Notes: generated by a model from the letters alone, not told the origin. Shown: positions 1-11,268, numbered from the stretch's first letter. The stretch: 64,000 nt of DNA from Streptomyces subrutilus (GCF_008704535.1 NZ_CP023701.1:3474501-3538500); one strand, 5' to 3'. Made by a program: numbers and translations.

Positions 1-240
1 GACCATCTCGTCGTGCCCCAGGTCGAACGTCGTCGTCAGGACGTCCTCCGGCCGCTGCCGCAGACCCGCGAATATCTCCTTGTACGCCCGCGCCACGCGC
101 CCCGGCGTCGCCAGCAGGCCCTCGCGGTCCGGATTCTCGCCGACCGCGATCAGGAGCTCGCGCACGGCCGCCTCGGCGCGCTTCTCGTCGAACTCGCCGA
201 TCGCGCCCTCGCCACCGCTCAGGGTCACCGGGTCGGTCAT
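1..240 (-). CDS. folE: GTP cyclohydrolase I, N-terminal part (runs off window)
   Basis: Catalyses GTP to 7,8-dihydroneopterin triphosphate, the first step of folate/pterin synthesis; cytosolic. Only the first 80 codons are inside the window. The visible part starts [10 protein letters not shown] and contains the family N-terminal helix ([23 protein letters not shown]) followed by the [15 protein letters not shown] segment typical of bacterial FolE. The active-site Cys/His residues lie outside the window. It follows ftsH on the same strand, the usual actinomycete order (tilS, hpt, ftsH, folE), but a strong hairpin separates the two, so folE probably has some transcription of its own. Start is ATG at 240. 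Confidence 0.9.
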   Translation of the reverse strand, partial: MTDPVTLSGGEGAIGEFDEKRAEAAVRELLIAVGENPDREGLLATPGRVARAYKEIFAGLRQRPEDVLTTTFDLGHDEMV

Positions 241-286
241 CTCATCCTCGTTCCTCTGGGGCACGCGCTCACCGGCACGTGAAAGT

Positions 287-322
287 GCCGCGCCCCCCAG
301 GCTAGAACCTGGGGGGCGCGGC
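287..322 (-). terminator. Hairpin between ftsH and folE
   Basis: A perfect 15-bp inverted repeat (GCCGCGCCCCCCAGG and its complement) with a 6-nt loop lies 17 bp past the ftsH stop. There is no long U-run, which is usual for Streptomyces terminators. It probably ends or attenuates the ftsH transcript before folE. Confidence 0.75.
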
Positions 323-338
323 TTCCATTCCGGGTGGA

Positions 339-2366
<2,028 letters not shown>

Positions 2367-2397
2367 CCATACGGGGCGCCAGGCACCCCGTCCCTCC
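2367..2397 (-). promoter_or_regulatory. ftsH leader: Shine-Dalgarno set back behind a hairpin
   Basis: Read on the minus strand, GGAGGG (2397-2392) is followed directly by a 21-nt inverted repeat (2391-2371, ACGGGG...CCCCGT with a G-U pair inside) and then, four bases later, the ftsH ATG. Linear spacing from Shine-Dalgarno to start is about 25 nt, too long, but folding the hairpin would bring them to a workable distance. This is seen in sequence; a role in translational control is inference. Confidence 0.45.
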
Positions 2398-2570
2398 TGC
2401 CCGTAGGTAAATGCTGCTGTGAGTAAAGACTGTTCTTCGGAATGTACCCCTGTATTGTCACCCGCGGCCTCGTGGGACGGCTGACAGACCCGCCTTCCCC
2501 TGCTTCAACGCCGGGAATCGCCCCCAGGTTCCCCTGGGTTCCCGGGCGAGTGCGGGGACCGGGAGGGTGA

Positions 2571-3131
2571 TCAGCCGCCGTAGACGTGCGGGGCGAGCGT
2601 CCCGACGAAGGGCAGGTTGCGGTACTTCTCGGCGTAGTCGAGGCCGTAGCCCACGACGAACTCGTTCGGGATGTCGAAGCCGACCCACTTCACGTCGATG
2701 GCGACCTTCGCCGCCTCGGGCTTGCGGAGCAGCGTGACGACCTGCAGGGACGCCGGCTCGCGGGAGCCGAGGTTCGACAGCAGCCAGGAGAGCGTCAGCC
2801 CCGAGTCGATGATGTCCTCGACGATCAGGACGTGCCTGCCCTTGATGTCGGTGTCCAGGTCCTTGAGGATGCGGACCACGCCCGAGGACTGGGTCCCGGC
2901 GCCGTAGGACGACACCGCCATCCAGTCCATGGTGAGCGGGGTGGACAGGGCCCGCGCCAGGTCCGCCATCACCATCACCGCGCCCTTGAGCACACCGACG
3001 ATGAGCAGGTCCTTGCCCGCGTACTCCGCGTCGATCTTCGCGGCCAGCTCGGCCAGCTTCGCGTCGATCTCTTCCTTGGTGATGAGCACCGACTGGAGGT
3101 CGCTGCCCATGTCCTTCTCGTCCACCCGCAT
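2571..3131 (-). CDS. hpt: Hypoxanthine phosphoribosyltransferase
   Basis: Purine salvage enzyme that makes IMP/GMP from hypoxanthine/guanine and PRPP; cytosolic. The 186-residue product has the PRPP-binding loop [10 protein letters not shown] near residue 105, the flexible-loop region [11 protein letters not shown], and ends in the conserved [12 protein letters not shown]. Start chosen at ATG 3131 ([12 protein letters not shown]); a second ATG at 3110 would remove seven residues. The open frame extends far upstream as antisense of tilS and is not coding there. It lies 65 bp downstream of tilS and 204 bp upstream of ftsH, the conserved tilS-hpt-ftsH order. Confidence 0.95.
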   Translation of the reverse strand: MRVDEKDMGSDLQSVLITKEEIDAKLAELAAKIDAEYAGKDLLIVGVLKGAVMVMADLARALSTPLTMDWMAVSSYGAGTQSSGVVRILKDLDTDIKGRHVLIVEDIIDSGLTLSWLLSNLGSREPASLQVVTLLRKPEAAKVAIDVKWVGFDIPNEFVVGYGLDYAEKYRNLPFVGTLAPHVYGG

Positions 3132-3196
3132 CACTTTCGTCGTCGGCCGGGTCTCCGGGGGTGCCCCCGGAGGACGCGGCCGCGTTTCAGCACCAA

Positions 3197-4255
3197 TCAG
3201 CCCTGCCGGATGACAAGTCTGCCACCCTGCCGCTGGGCCTCGACCCGGCCGGGCAGGTTGATGGCGCCCTGACCGCGCCATCCGGTGATGAGGCGGTCGA
3301 CTTCCTCGATGTGGCGGGCGAAGAGCGAGCCCGCGGGGGAGCCCGCTGCGACCACCGCCCTGCGCAGCACGCGGCGGCGGACGGCCGGGGGCAGGGCGTA
3401 CAGCTTGGCGCACTCCAGGCGGCCGTCGGCGTCCCGTACGCCGGTCTCCGCCTCGGCGGCCCAGGAGTCCAGGGCGTCGGCGTCGTCGCGGGAGAGCTGG
3501 GCGGTGCGGGCGAGCGCCTCGACGACCCCCTTGCCCAGCGCCTTCTCCAGGGCGGGCAGTCCCTCGTGGCGCAGACGGGAGCGGGTGTAGGCGGGGTCGG
3601 TGTTGTGCGGGTCGTCCCAGACGGGGAGGGACTGGACCATGCAGGCCTTGCGCGCCGTCTGCCGGTCGACCTGGAGGAAGGGGCGGCGGTAGCGGTTGGT
3701 GCGGCCGGGCCCGCCGGACTTCGCGGCCATGCCGGACAGCGAGCGGATGCCGGAGCCGCGGGCGAGGCCGAGCAGGACGGTCTCGGCCTGGTCGTCGCGG
3801 GTGTGGCCGAGCAGTACGGCGGCGGCGCCGAGCCGGTCCGCGGCCTCGTCCAGGGCGCCGTAGCGGGCGTCGCGGGCGGCGGCCTCGGGCCCGCCGTCGC
3901 GGCCCACGCGCACGGCGACGGACTCCACCGGGTCGAGGCGGAGCGCGGTCATGCGGGTGACGACCTCGGCGGCGCGGAGGTCGGAGCCGGCCTGGAGCCC
4001 GTGGTCGACGGTGATGCCGCCGGCCCGGATGCCGAGTTTGGGGGCCTCGAAGGCCAGGGCCGAGGCGAGGGCCATCGAGTCGGCGCCGCCGGAGCAGGCG
4101 ACGAGGACGAGCGGCGCGGTGCTGCCGGCGGTGCGGGGGCCGGCGCCGGAGGTGCGCCCGGCCGCGGTCTGGGGGACGGTGAGGTCGGTGAGGACGTCGT
4201 GGAGTACGCGGCGGACCGCCAGGCGTATCGCCGCGACCGCAGGATGGGGACCCAT
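3197..4255 (-). CDS. tilS: tRNA(Ile)-lysidine synthase
   Basis: ATP-dependent enzyme that turns C34 of the AUA-reading tRNA-Ile into lysidine. The N-type PP-loop motif [11 protein letters not shown] (about residues 48-58) is intact, followed by the [10 protein letters not shown] segment and an [12 protein letters not shown] region typical of TilS. Length of 352 residues is normal for actinobacteria, which have a short C-terminal domain. Start set at ATG 4255 ([16 protein letters not shown]), where similarity to the family begins; the frame is open to 4378 but the upstream residues look low-complexity. First of the tilS-hpt-ftsH run. Confidence 0.93.
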   Translation of the reverse strand: MGPHPAVAAIRLAVRRVLHDVLTDLTVPQTAAGRTSGAGPRTAGSTAPLVLVACSGGADSMALASALAFEAPKLGIRAGGITVDHGLQAGSDLRAAEVVTRMTALRLDPVESVAVRVGRDGGPEAAARDARYGALDEAADRLGAAAVLLGHTRDDQAETVLLGLARGSGIRSLSGMAAKSGGPGRTNRYRRPFLQVDRQTARKACMVQSLPVWDDPHNTDPAYTRSRLRHEGLPALEKALGKGVVEALARTAQLSRDDADALDSWAAEAETGVRDADGRLECAKLYALPPAVRRRVLRRAVVAAGSPAGSLFARHIEEVDRLITGWRGQGAINLPGRVEAQRQGGRLVIRQG

Positions 4256-4378
4256 GTCCGGTGCCCTTCGGTGGAGTTCGGATGCCTCGGAGGCTCCCCC
4301 GGCTGTCGCCGGTGGGTGCCTCCCGGGGTGGAGCGCAGGAGTGCTGCCCGGATGTCCCCGCGGGGGCGGGGATGTCAC

Positions 4379-4486
4379 TCAGAGTGCGTCGATGGTGACA
4401 GAACCGAGCCGTTCCCCGAGCATCGCACGCCCCTTCACGGCCCACGGTCCCTCGGACGGGTGACGCTGCTTCCCCCAGTGGGTCAT
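4379..4486 (-). CDS. Possible 35-residue small protein between protease and tilS
   Basis: An ATG 16 nt after the metalloprotease stop opens a 35-codon frame (starts [13 protein letters not shown], ends GSVTIDAL) that stops at 4379, just before the frame leading into tilS. A GGGGGCG stretch about 5 nt upstream could serve as a ribosome site. The peptide is balanced in composition, not the Arg/Pro/Ala-rich type of shadow frames. I do not recognise a family. It could be a translated small protein, a translational coupler for tilS, or chance. Confidence 0.35.
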   Translation of the reverse strand: MTHWGKQRHPSEGPWAVKGRAMLGERLGSVTIDAL

Positions 4487-4502
4487 GTTTACGCCCCCTG
4501 CG

Positions 4503-5648
4503 TCACTCCCGTTCACTTCCTTCGCTCCCCTTGCGGTGCACCCGGGCCACCCAGTCCGCGGGCCTGGCGATCTCCGCCTTGGTCGGCAGTGTGTTCGGAG
4601 AGGTCCACACGCGGTTGAAGCCCTCCATGCCGACCTGCTCCACGACGGCCCGCACGAAGCGCTCGCCGTCGCGGTACTGGCGCAGCTTGGCGTCCAGGCC
4701 CAGCAGCTTGCGCAGGGTGGCGTCGAGCCGGCCCGCCCCACTGGCCCTGCGCTGCTGGAACTTCTCGCGGATCTCGGCGACGGAAGGCACCACCTGGGGC
4801 CCGACCCCGTCCATGACGTAGTCGGCGTGGCCCTCCAGGAGGGACATGACGGCGGTGAGCCGGCCCAGCACCTCGCGCTGCTCGGGGGTCTGCACGAGCT
4901 CGACGAGGGAGCGGCCGTCCTCGCCGCGCTCGGCGTCGGGACGGGCTCCGGTGAAGGACTGCGCGGCCTCGCGCAGGCGCTCCAGCACGGTCGAGGGGTC
5001 CATCTCGGTGGCGCCCAGGAACGTCTGGATTTCGCCCTCCAGGTGGTCCCGGAGCCACGGGACGGCCGTGAACTGCGTACGGTGTGTCTCCTCGTGCAGG
5101 CAGACCCACAGCCGGAAGTCGTGCGGGTTCACCTCCAGCTCGCGCTCGACGTGCACGATGTTCGGCGCCACGAGCAGCAGTCGCCCGCCGCCCGCCACCG
5201 AGCCCGGCAGGTCGCGGGAGGCCGGGGCGAAGGTCTCGTACTGGCCGAGCACCCGGGAGGCCAGGAAGCTCAGCAGCATCCCCAGCTCGACACCGGTGAC
5301 CTTGCCGCCGACCGCGCCGAGGACCGCGGCGCCCGGGGTGCCCGCGCGGCGGTCCTGCATCTTGCCGAGCAGCGGCTGCAGCAGCGCCCGGAAGCCCGCC
5401 ACGTTCGCCTTGACCCAGCCGGCCCTGTCGACGACGAGGACGGGCGTGTCGGGCAGGACGAGGCCCTCGGGCATCATCCGGGTGTACTCGCGCACGTGCC
5501 GTTCCGAGGTCCTGGCGTGCCCGCGCAGCTCCGCGACGACGGCCCGGGCCTCGTCCCGGCCGACCTCCGGGCCGGGGCGCACCAGCCGGGTCGCGGTCGC
5601 CACCGCGAGGTTCCAGTCGACCATCTCCGCACCACTGATGCTCGTCAT
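4503..5648 (-). CDS. Zinc-dependent metalloprotease (DUF2342 type)
   Basis: Actinobacteria-specific predicted zincin, often annotated as a coenzyme F420 biosynthesis-associated or zinc-dependent metalloprotease. The 381-residue protein has the zinc motif HEETH within CLHEETHRTQF near the middle, plus the surrounding ARxxxxNIVHVERELxVNPHDFRLWVCLHE context that defines the family. No signal peptide is seen, so it should be cytosolic. The substrate is unknown. It sits between dacB and tilS, a conserved actinobacterial arrangement. Start is ATG 5648. Confidence 0.85.
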   Translation of the reverse strand: MTSISGAEMVDWNLAVATATRLVRPGPEVGRDEARAVVAELRGHARTSERHVREYTRMMPEGLVLPDTPVLVVDRAGWVKANVAGFRALLQPLLGKMQDRRAGTPGAAVLGAVGGKVTGVELGMLLSFLASRVLGQYETFAPASRDLPGSVAGGGRLLLVAPNIVHVERELEVNPHDFRLWVCLHEETHRTQFTAVPWLRDHLEGEIQTFLGATEMDPSTVLERLREAAQSFTGARPDAERGEDGRSLVELVQTPEQREVLGRLTAVMSLLEGHADYVMDGVGPQVVPSVAEIREKFQQRRASGAGRLDATLRKLLGLDAKLRQYRDGERFVRAVVEQVGMEGFNRVWTSPNTLPTKAEIARPADWVARVHRKGSEGSERE

Positions 5649-5716
5649 GCGTCAACCGTACGTGGACCGGCCCGCGTACGGACCCCCTCGGAGCGCGGCC
5701 GCGGGGCCGGGGCGCC

Positions 5717-7141
5717 CTACGGCGTGGCCGCCACCGCCGCGGCCAGCTTGTCGAGGCCCTTCTCCGCGCCCTCGGCGCCGGGGCTGTTCGCGGTCAGGAA
5801 GGCGAAGGCGAGCAGTCGGCCGGAAGGGTCCACGACGGTCCCCGCGAGGGAGTTCACCCCGGTCAGGGTGCCGGTCTTGGCCCGCAGCAGTCCCGCGGCC
5901 GGGGAGGTGCCGGCGTTGCGGGAGCGCAGGGTTCCGGTGAATCCGGCGACCGGCAGCCCGGTCAGGACCGGCCGCAGCTCCGGGTGGTCCGGGCCGGCGG
6001 CCTTGGCCAGCACCCCGGTCAGCAGGCCGGCGCTGACCTTGTCGGCGCGGGCCAGGCCGCTGCCGTCGGCGAAGCGGGAGCCGGCGACGTCCAGGCCGAG
6101 GCCGGCCAGCCGGGCCGCGACGGCCTTCTCGGCGCCCTCGAAGCTGGCGGGCTGGCCGGAGGCGAGCGCGGTCTGCCGGGCGAGGGCCTCGGCGATGTCG
6201 TTGTCGCTGTTGGTCAGCATCCGCTCGACCAGGCCGGCCAGCGGGGTGGAGCGGGTGGTGGCCAGCGGCTGGGCGCCCTCGGCGGGCCGGGCGCGGACGG
6301 GCTCGCCGGTCACCTTCACCCCGCGCTCGGCCAGCAGGGCGGCGAAGGCGCGCGCGGCCTCCCCGGACGGGTCCTCGACCCGGTCCACCGGACCGGAGGC
6401 GGACTCGTCGGTACGGCCCTCGTCGGCCGTCAGGGCGGTGACCAGCGCGATGTTGGGGTTGACGCCGATCGGGTGGCGGGCGGGCCCGGTGTAGAGGGAG
6501 TCGTCGTAGCCGAGGCTCACCGAGGCGGTACCGGCCGCCTTGAGCGCCCGGGCGGTGTCGGCGGCCAGCGCGACGAGGCTGCCGCCCGACCCGGCGGGCG
6601 CCTTCTTCCGGGCGGTCAGCGAGGGGTCGCCGCCACCGACCAGCACGATCTGCCCGGGAGCGGTGCCCGGGACGACGGTGGTCCTGATCCGGTGCTCGGG
6701 GCCGAGGGCGGCGAGCGCGGCCGCCGCGGTGGCGATCTTGACGGTGGAGGCGGGGGTCATGGCGTCCCGCGCCCCGGACTCGTAGAGCACCTGCCCGGTG
6801 GCCGTGTCGACGACGGAGGCGGTGCGGACGGTGCCCAGCGCCCGGTCGGCGAGGAGCGGGGCCAGCGCCGCGGCGAGCCCGTCGGAGGAGGCGGCCGCCT
6901 GCCCGGACCCCGTACCCGCGCCGACGGCGCCGAGCACCCCGGGGGCGCTGGGCGCGGCCTGCGGCGCGCGCCCGCCGGCGTGATCTGCGCCACCCCCGAC
7001 GATCCAGGAGGCAGCCCTGTCGCGCTCGGCCTTACGCTGGCCCGAGTCCCAAGGACCGGCGGCGGCCACCGCCGTCACCGACAGGGCGAGGCCGGCGACG
7101 GCCGACCCCGCGATGAGCTGCCACGTCTTGACCAATGGCAC
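5717..7141 (-). CDS. dacB: D-alanyl-D-alanine carboxypeptidase / endopeptidase (PBP4 type)
   Basis: Class C penicillin-binding protein that trims peptidoglycan stem peptides outside the membrane. The N-terminus is a signal or anchor segment (VKTWQLIAGSAVAGLALSV). All three active-site motifs are present: STVK (S132), SDN in LTNSDNDIAEAL, and KTG in LRAKTGTLTG. The two-domain layout and 474-residue length fit S13 peptidases. I chose GTG 7141, preceded by AAAGGGG at a 10-nt spacing; the frame extends to GTG 7186 but that start lacks a ribosome site. Transcribed away from ppa, with 146 bp between the starts. Confidence 0.9.
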   Translation of the reverse strand: MPLVKTWQLIAGSAVAGLALSVTAVAAAGPWDSGQRKAERDRAASWIVGGGADHAGGRAPQAAPSAPGVLGAVGAGTGSGQAAASSDGLAAALAPLLADRALGTVRTASVVDTATGQVLYESGARDAMTPASTVKIATAAAALAALGPEHRIRTTVVPGTAPGQIVLVGGGDPSLTARKKAPAGSGGSLVALAADTARALKAAGTASVSLGYDDSLYTGPARHPIGVNPNIALVTALTADEGRTDESASGPVDRVEDPSGEAARAFAALLAERGVKVTGEPVRARPAEGAQPLATTRSTPLAGLVERMLTNSDNDIAEALARQTALASGQPASFEGAEKAVAARLAGLGLDVAGSRFADGSGLARADKVSAGLLTGVLAKAAGPDHPELRPVLTGLPVAGFTGTLRSRNAGTSPAAGLLRAKTGTLTGVNSLAGTVVDPSGRLLAFAFLTANSPGAEGAEKGLDKLAAAVAATP

Positions 7142-7287
7142 CTCGGACCAGCCCCTTTCGCGATCACACACCTGCGTGAGGGACACTTAACCACTGCGTC
7201 TTGCCGCGAGCATGGCACCCCACCCGGCAGGGCTGGGCCGGACGCGCTATCACTCGAGCGATGAAGCTGAGCATGGAGGAGCAGGAC

Positions 7288-7782
7288 GTGGAGTTCGACG
7301 TCACCATCGAGATCCCCAAGGGTTCGCGGAACAAGTACGAGGTGGACCACGAGACCGGCCGGATCCGTCTGGACCGTCGCCTCTTCACCTCGACCAGCTA
7401 CCCGGCCGACTACGGCTTCGTCGAGAACACCCTCGGCGAGGACGGCGACCCGCTGGACGCGCTGGTCATCCTCGACGAGCCGACCTTCCCGGGCTGCCTG
7501 ATCAAGTGCCGCGCCATCGGCATGTTCCGCATGACGGACGAGGCGGGCGGTGACGACAAGCTGCTCTGCGTGCCGGCCTCCGACCCGCGCGTCGAGCACC
7601 TGCGCGACATCCACCACGTGTCCGAGTTCGACCGCCTGGAGATCCAGCACTTCTTCGAGGTCTACAAGGACCTGGAGCCGGGCAAGTCGGTCGAGGGCGC
7701 GAACTGGGTCGGCCGCACCGAGGCCGAGGCCGAGATCGAGAACTCGTACAAGCGCCTAGCGGCCCAGGGCGGCCAGCACTAG
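7288..7782 (+). CDS. ppa: Inorganic pyrophosphatase (family I)
   Basis: Soluble Mg-dependent enzyme hydrolysing pyrophosphate to phosphate, pulling biosynthetic reactions forward. The 164-residue product starts [18 protein letters not shown] and carries the family signature DGDPLDALV with its metal-binding aspartates, plus YPADYGF. Start chosen at GTG 7288 because GGAGGAG ends 6 nt before it; the ATG at 7261 would add nine residues with no ribosome site. Note that hppA, at 40-42.6 kb, is a membrane pyrophosphatase, so the organism has both soluble and energy-conserving forms. Confidence 0.95.
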   Translation: MEFDVTIEIPKGSRNKYEVDHETGRIRLDRRLFTSTSYPADYGFVENTLGEDGDPLDALVILDEPTFPGCLIKCRAIGMFRMTDEAGGDDKLLCVPASDPRVEHLRDIHHVSEFDRLEIQHFFEVYKDLEPGKSVEGANWVGRTEAEAEIENSYKRLAAQGGQH

Positions 7783-7836
7783 GTTCTGCCGGTGATCCGG
7801 GCCCGCGGGGGGATGCCCCCCGGCGGCCGGGGCACG

Positions 7837-7875
7837 ACAGCGGGCGGCACCCCTCACGGGGGTGCCGCCCGCTGT
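7837..7875 (+). terminator. Strong hairpin after ppa
   Basis: A perfect 17-bp inverted repeat (ACAGCGGGCGGCACCCC and its complement) with a 5-nt loop lies 55 bp after the ppa stop. It is a rho-independent-type terminator without a clear U-run. Confidence 0.8.
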
Positions 7876-8018
7876 GCGTTACCGGCCGGGGACGGGTCGG
7901 CGCGGGGGCCGCGGGCGGGGCCCGGCCCCCGCCCGCGGGCCTGCCGGGACGGCCCGGGCGACGGGGACGGAACGATTCCGCATACTGATACCGCGGGTGA
8001 TCACGGACGGGAGGACGC

Positions 8019-9659
8019 GTGGCGGAAGCCGACGGGACCGAGGACAGGAAGCCTCAGTCCGACGAGGCGCGCAGTGCCTTCACACCCCCGCCCGGGATGG
8101 AGCCGGAGGGGCAGGAGGAGGACCAGCCGACCTCCGAGTTCGCGGTCCCCGCGGGCTTCGAGAGCCTCCCGGTGGAACCGGAGGGCTCGGCGTTCGCCCA
8201 CCCCGCCACGTACAGCGCCCAGCACTCCCCGCCGGCGTACACCCCCGGCCAGGGCTTCCCGGTCGCCCGGCTCAAGGAGTCCCCCTGGCAGGACCGGATG
8301 CGCACCATGCTGCGCATGCCGGTCGACGTCCGGCCCGTGCCCGACCTGGTGCAGAAGCAGAGCGACGCCGGGCCCGCCGTGGGCCGCGTGCTCGACCTGA
8401 CGCTGCGCATCGGCGAGCTGCTGCTGGCGGGCGGCGAGGGCGCCGAGGACGTGGAGGCGGCGATGTTCGCTGTCGCCCGCTCGTACGGTCTGGACCGCTG
8501 CGAGCCGACCGTCACCTTCACCATGCTGTCCATCACCCACCAGCCCTCGCTGGTGGACCACCCCGTCTCGGCCAACCGGACCGTGCGCCGGCGCGGCACC
8601 GACTACAACCGGCTCTCCGCCGTCTTCCGGCTCGTGGACGACCTCAGCAACCCCGAGGTCGACGTGTCGCTGGAGGAGGCCTACCGGCGGCTCGCCGAGA
8701 TCCGCCGCAACCGGCACCCGTACCCCGGCTGGATGCTGACGGCCTCGGCCGGACTGCTCGCCGGAGCCGCCTCCACCCTCGTCGGCGGCGGAGTGCTCGT
8801 CTTCTTCGCGGCCGCGATCGGCGCCGTGCTCGGCGACCGGCTGGCCTGGCTGTGCGCCGGGCGCGGGCTGCCGGAGTTCTACCAGTTCGTGGTGGCCGCG
8901 ATGCCGCCCGCCGCCCTCGGCGTGGCCCTGGACATGACGGGGATCGACGTCAAGGCCTCCGCCGTGATCACCGGTGGGCTGTTCGCGCTGCTGCCCGGGC
9001 GGGCCCTGGTCGCGGCGGTGCAGGACGGTCTGACGGGCTACTACATCACCGCGTCCGCCCGGCTGCTGGAGGTCATGTACCTCTTCATCGGGATCATCAT
9101 GGGCGTGCTGGTCGTGCTCTACGTCGGCCTGCAGGTCCACTCCTCCCCCAGGCCGGAGGAGGTGCTCCAGATCCAGCAGCGGCCGCTGATCCAGATCGCG
9201 GCCTCGATGGTGCTGGTGTTCACGTTCGCGATCCTGCTCCAGCAGGAGCGCTCCACCGTGTGGATCGTGACGCTCAACGGCGGGATCGCCTGGGCCACGT
9301 TCGGGGCCCTGCACTACGCGGGCGGCATCCCGCCGGTGCCGTCCACGGCGGTCGCGGCCGGGCTGGTCGGCCTCTTCGGGCAGCTCTTCTCCCGTTACCG
9401 GTTCGCCTCCGCCCTGCCGTACGTGACGGCGGCCATCGGACCGCTGCTGCCGGGTTCGGCGACGTACTACGGACTGCTGCTGATCGCCCAGAACCGGCTG
9501 AACGAGGGGCTGGGCTCGCTGACGAACGCCGCGGCCATCGCGCTGGCCATCGCGATCGGGGTCAACCTGGGCTCGGAGGCCTCGCGGCTGTTCATGCGCA
9601 TCCCGGGGGCCGCGAGCGCCGCCAAGCGCCGTGCGGCGAAGCGCACCCGCGGCTTCTAG
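8019..9659 (+). CDS. ThrE-family threonine/serine exporter-like membrane protein
   Basis: Predicted inner-membrane exporter of small amino acids. The 546-residue protein has a hydrophilic Pro/Glu-rich N-terminus (1-120), then the ThrE cytosolic domain (about 125-245) with GELLLAGGEGAEDVEAAM and RRRGTDYNRLSAVFRL, then about ten membrane helices covering DUF1212 and the C-terminal ThrE_2 part. ThrE of Corynebacterium exports threonine and serine; the substrate here is inferred from the family only. Start is GTG 8019 with GGGAGGA 4 nt upstream. It stands alone between ppa and the convergent dedA gene. Confidence 0.88.
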   Translation: MAEADGTEDRKPQSDEARSAFTPPPGMEPEGQEEDQPTSEFAVPAGFESLPVEPEGSAFAHPATYSAQHSPPAYTPGQGFPVARLKESPWQDRMRTMLRMPVDVRPVPDLVQKQSDAGPAVGRVLDLTLRIGELLLAGGEGAEDVEAAMFAVARSYGLDRCEPTVTFTMLSITHQPSLVDHPVSANRTVRRRGTDYNRLSAVFRLVDDLSNPEVDVSLEEAYRRLAEIRRNRHPYPGWMLTASAGLLAGAASTLVGGGVLVFFAAAIGAVLGDRLAWLCAGRGLPEFYQFVVAAMPPAALGVALDMTGIDVKASAVITGGLFALLPGRALVAAVQDGLTGYYITASARLLEVMYLFIGIIMGVLVVLYVGLQVHSSPRPEEVLQIQQRPLIQIAASMVLVFTFAILLQQERSTVWIVTLNGGIAWATFGALHYAGGIPPVPSTAVAAGLVGLFGQLFSRYRFASALPYVTAAIGPLLPGSATYYGLLLIAQNRLNEGLGSLTNAAAIALAIAIGVNLGSEASRLFMRIPGAASAAKRRAAKRTRGF

Positions 9660-9700
9660 GCCGCCTCCCCCGCGCCCGTACGACCGCCCCCTCCCCGACC

Positions 9701-9728
9701 GCACCCGCACCCGCACCCGCACCCGCAC
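9701..9728. repeat. Hexamer tandem repeat (GCACCC)
   Basis: About 4.7 copies of a GCACCC unit in the 146-bp gap between the convergent thrE-like and dedA genes. A simple-sequence tract with no recognised function; the rest of the gap also shows short G-rich repeats (GCGGGGCGGT) near 9777-9800. Confidence 0.8.
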
Positions 9729-9805
9729 GCACGGACGCCCCGGGGCGCTGGCGGCCTCCGGGGCGTACGGGTGGTGCGGGGCGGTGCGGGGCGGTGTCCC
9801 GTGCC

Positions 9806-10522
9806 CTAGCGCTTGGCGTGGCGGCCGCGCTGGCCGCCGCCCGGCGTCTGCGGACCGGGGGCGTCGGGGCCGGCGGAGTCGGCCGGGGCCTCGGCGGCCT
9901 TGGCCTTGCTCTCCTTGCGGGCCTTGAGCACCTCGTAGACCACCGGGAGGACCGAGACGAGGACGATGCCGACGAGGATCGGCTCGATGTTCTCCTTGAT
10001 GAAGGTGATCTGGCCGAGCCAGTAGCCGGCGACCGTGACGCCCGCGCCCCAGCCGATGCCGCCGATGACGTTGTACGTCAGGAAGGTGCGGTACTTCATC
10101 GAGCCGGCGCCGGCGACCATCGGGGCGAAGGTGCGGATGATCGGCACGAACCGGGCGAGCACGATGGCCTTGGGGCCGTGCCGGTCCATGAACTCGTGGG
10201 CCTTGTCGAGGTTCTCCCGCTTGAACAGCTTGGAGTTGGGCCGGTTGAAGAGCTTCGGCCCGAAGTATTTGCCGATCATGTAGCCGACCTGGTCACCGAT
10301 GATCGCGGCGGCCACGATCAGGGTGCAGACCAGCCACAGCGGCTGCGAGATGTACTGCCCGTCGGCGACCAGCAGGCCGGCCGTGAACAGCAGGGAGTCA
10401 CCGGGGAGGAACGCGAAGAGTCCCGACTCCGCGAAGACGATGACCAGGATCCCGATCAATCCGAAATTCGAAATCAGATAGTCCGGGGACAGCCACTCAG
10501 GGCCGAGCGCAAGCGTGTACAC
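9806..10522 (-). CDS. DedA-family membrane protein
   Basis: Member of the DedA/Tvp38 superfamily, some of which flip undecaprenyl phosphate or phosphatidylethanolamine across the membrane. The 238-residue protein shows the re-entrant-loop motifs AFLPGDSLLFTAG (about 38-50) and ARFVPIIRTFAPMVAG (about 122-137), the latter with the conserved arginines, and GDQVGYMIGKYFG. The C-terminus is a hydrophilic Ala/Pro/Lys tail. Start is GTG 10522, with AGGAGAG about 10 nt upstream. Substrate unknown. Confidence 0.88.
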   Translation of the reverse strand: MYTLALGPEWLSPDYLISNFGLIGILVIVFAESGLFAFLPGDSLLFTAGLLVADGQYISQPLWLVCTLIVAAAIIGDQVGYMIGKYFGPKLFNRPNSKLFKRENLDKAHEFMDRHGPKAIVLARFVPIIRTFAPMVAGAGSMKYRTFLTYNVIGGIGWGAGVTVAGYWLGQITFIKENIEPILVGIVLVSVLPVVYEVLKARKESKAKAAEAPADSAGPDAPGPQTPGGGQRGRHAKR

Positions 10523-10788
10523 GGGTTCCGGACTCTCCTGGATCGGGGGGGTGCCGGCGGAGGCAGGCGGATAGGGGCGGTCTCAATTATCAACGCACGC
10601 GCCCCCCGCCCAGTTCCAGGTACCGGAGGGGGGTTGTGCGGGTTCCGTTCCCGACCGGCCGACCGTCCCCGGCGGCCCGCGACGGCTGGTGCGCAGTGCC
10701 GTTTCGGCAGGGAAAAAGCACGCCCATACGGGGGAATTCCGGGCGCCGCCCCTGTCCCCGGGCTCTCCCGAGGCCCTAAATCCGTGCT

Positions 10789-11268
10789 GTGACCAAGAAC
10801 CTCCTGCGGCGCGGCCTCCCCGCGCTCGCCCTCGCCCTCCTGCCCGTACTCGCCTCCGTCCCGGCCGCCGACGCCTCGGACACCGGCAGCGGCCCCGCCG
10901 CCCGCGGCGCCCACACCCGGGAGGCGCAGCGCAGCGACTCCCGCTTCTACGCCCCCGCCACCCTCGGCAGGAACCAGGCGTGGACCTCCGGCAACGGCCG
11001 GACCGCCCTGCGCGTCCAGAGCGACGGCAACGTCGTCGTCTACAAGGACAACCGGCCCGCCTGGCAGGCCCCGAACGTCTACCCCAACGCCGACCACCTG
11101 GTGATGCAGGAGGACGGCAACTTCGTCATCTACAACCGCTCCGGCCAGCCCATCTGGGCCGCCGGGACCTGGCACAAGGGCCGCTACCTCGCCGTCCAGG
11201 ACGACGGCAACGTCGTCGTCTACAACAGCTCCAACCAGCCCGTCTGGGCCACCAACACCGGAGACTGA
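10789..11268 (+). CDS. Secreted bulb-type mannose-binding lectin-like protein
   Basis: The 159-residue product has a Sec-type signal peptide (charged start, hydrophobic ALALALLPVLASVPAADA, cleavage near residue 30) and then one B-lectin (monocot mannose-binding) domain of about 110 residues. All three sugar-binding motifs of the form QxDxNxVxY are complete: QSDGNVVVY, QEDGNFVIY and QDDGNVVVY. Such domains bind alpha-mannose in plant lectins and occur in bacterial lectin-like bacteriocins. A role in binding mannan, own or foreign glycans is inference. Start is GTG 10789 with only a weak ribosome site. Monocistronic; the divergent gene is dedA. Confidence 0.85.
   Translation: MTKNLLRRGLPALALALLPVLASVPAADASDTGSGPAARGAHTREAQRSDSRFYAPATLGRNQAWTSGNGRTALRVQSDGNVVVYKDNRPAWQAPNVYPNADHLVMQEDGNFVIYNRSGQPIWAAGTWHKGRYLAVQDDGNVVVYNSSNQPVWATNTGD

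Noticed and set aside
9701..9728. Phase-variable repeat controlling a neighbouring gene
   Set aside because: It lies beyond the 3' ends of both convergent genes, so length change would not affect a promoter or frame.
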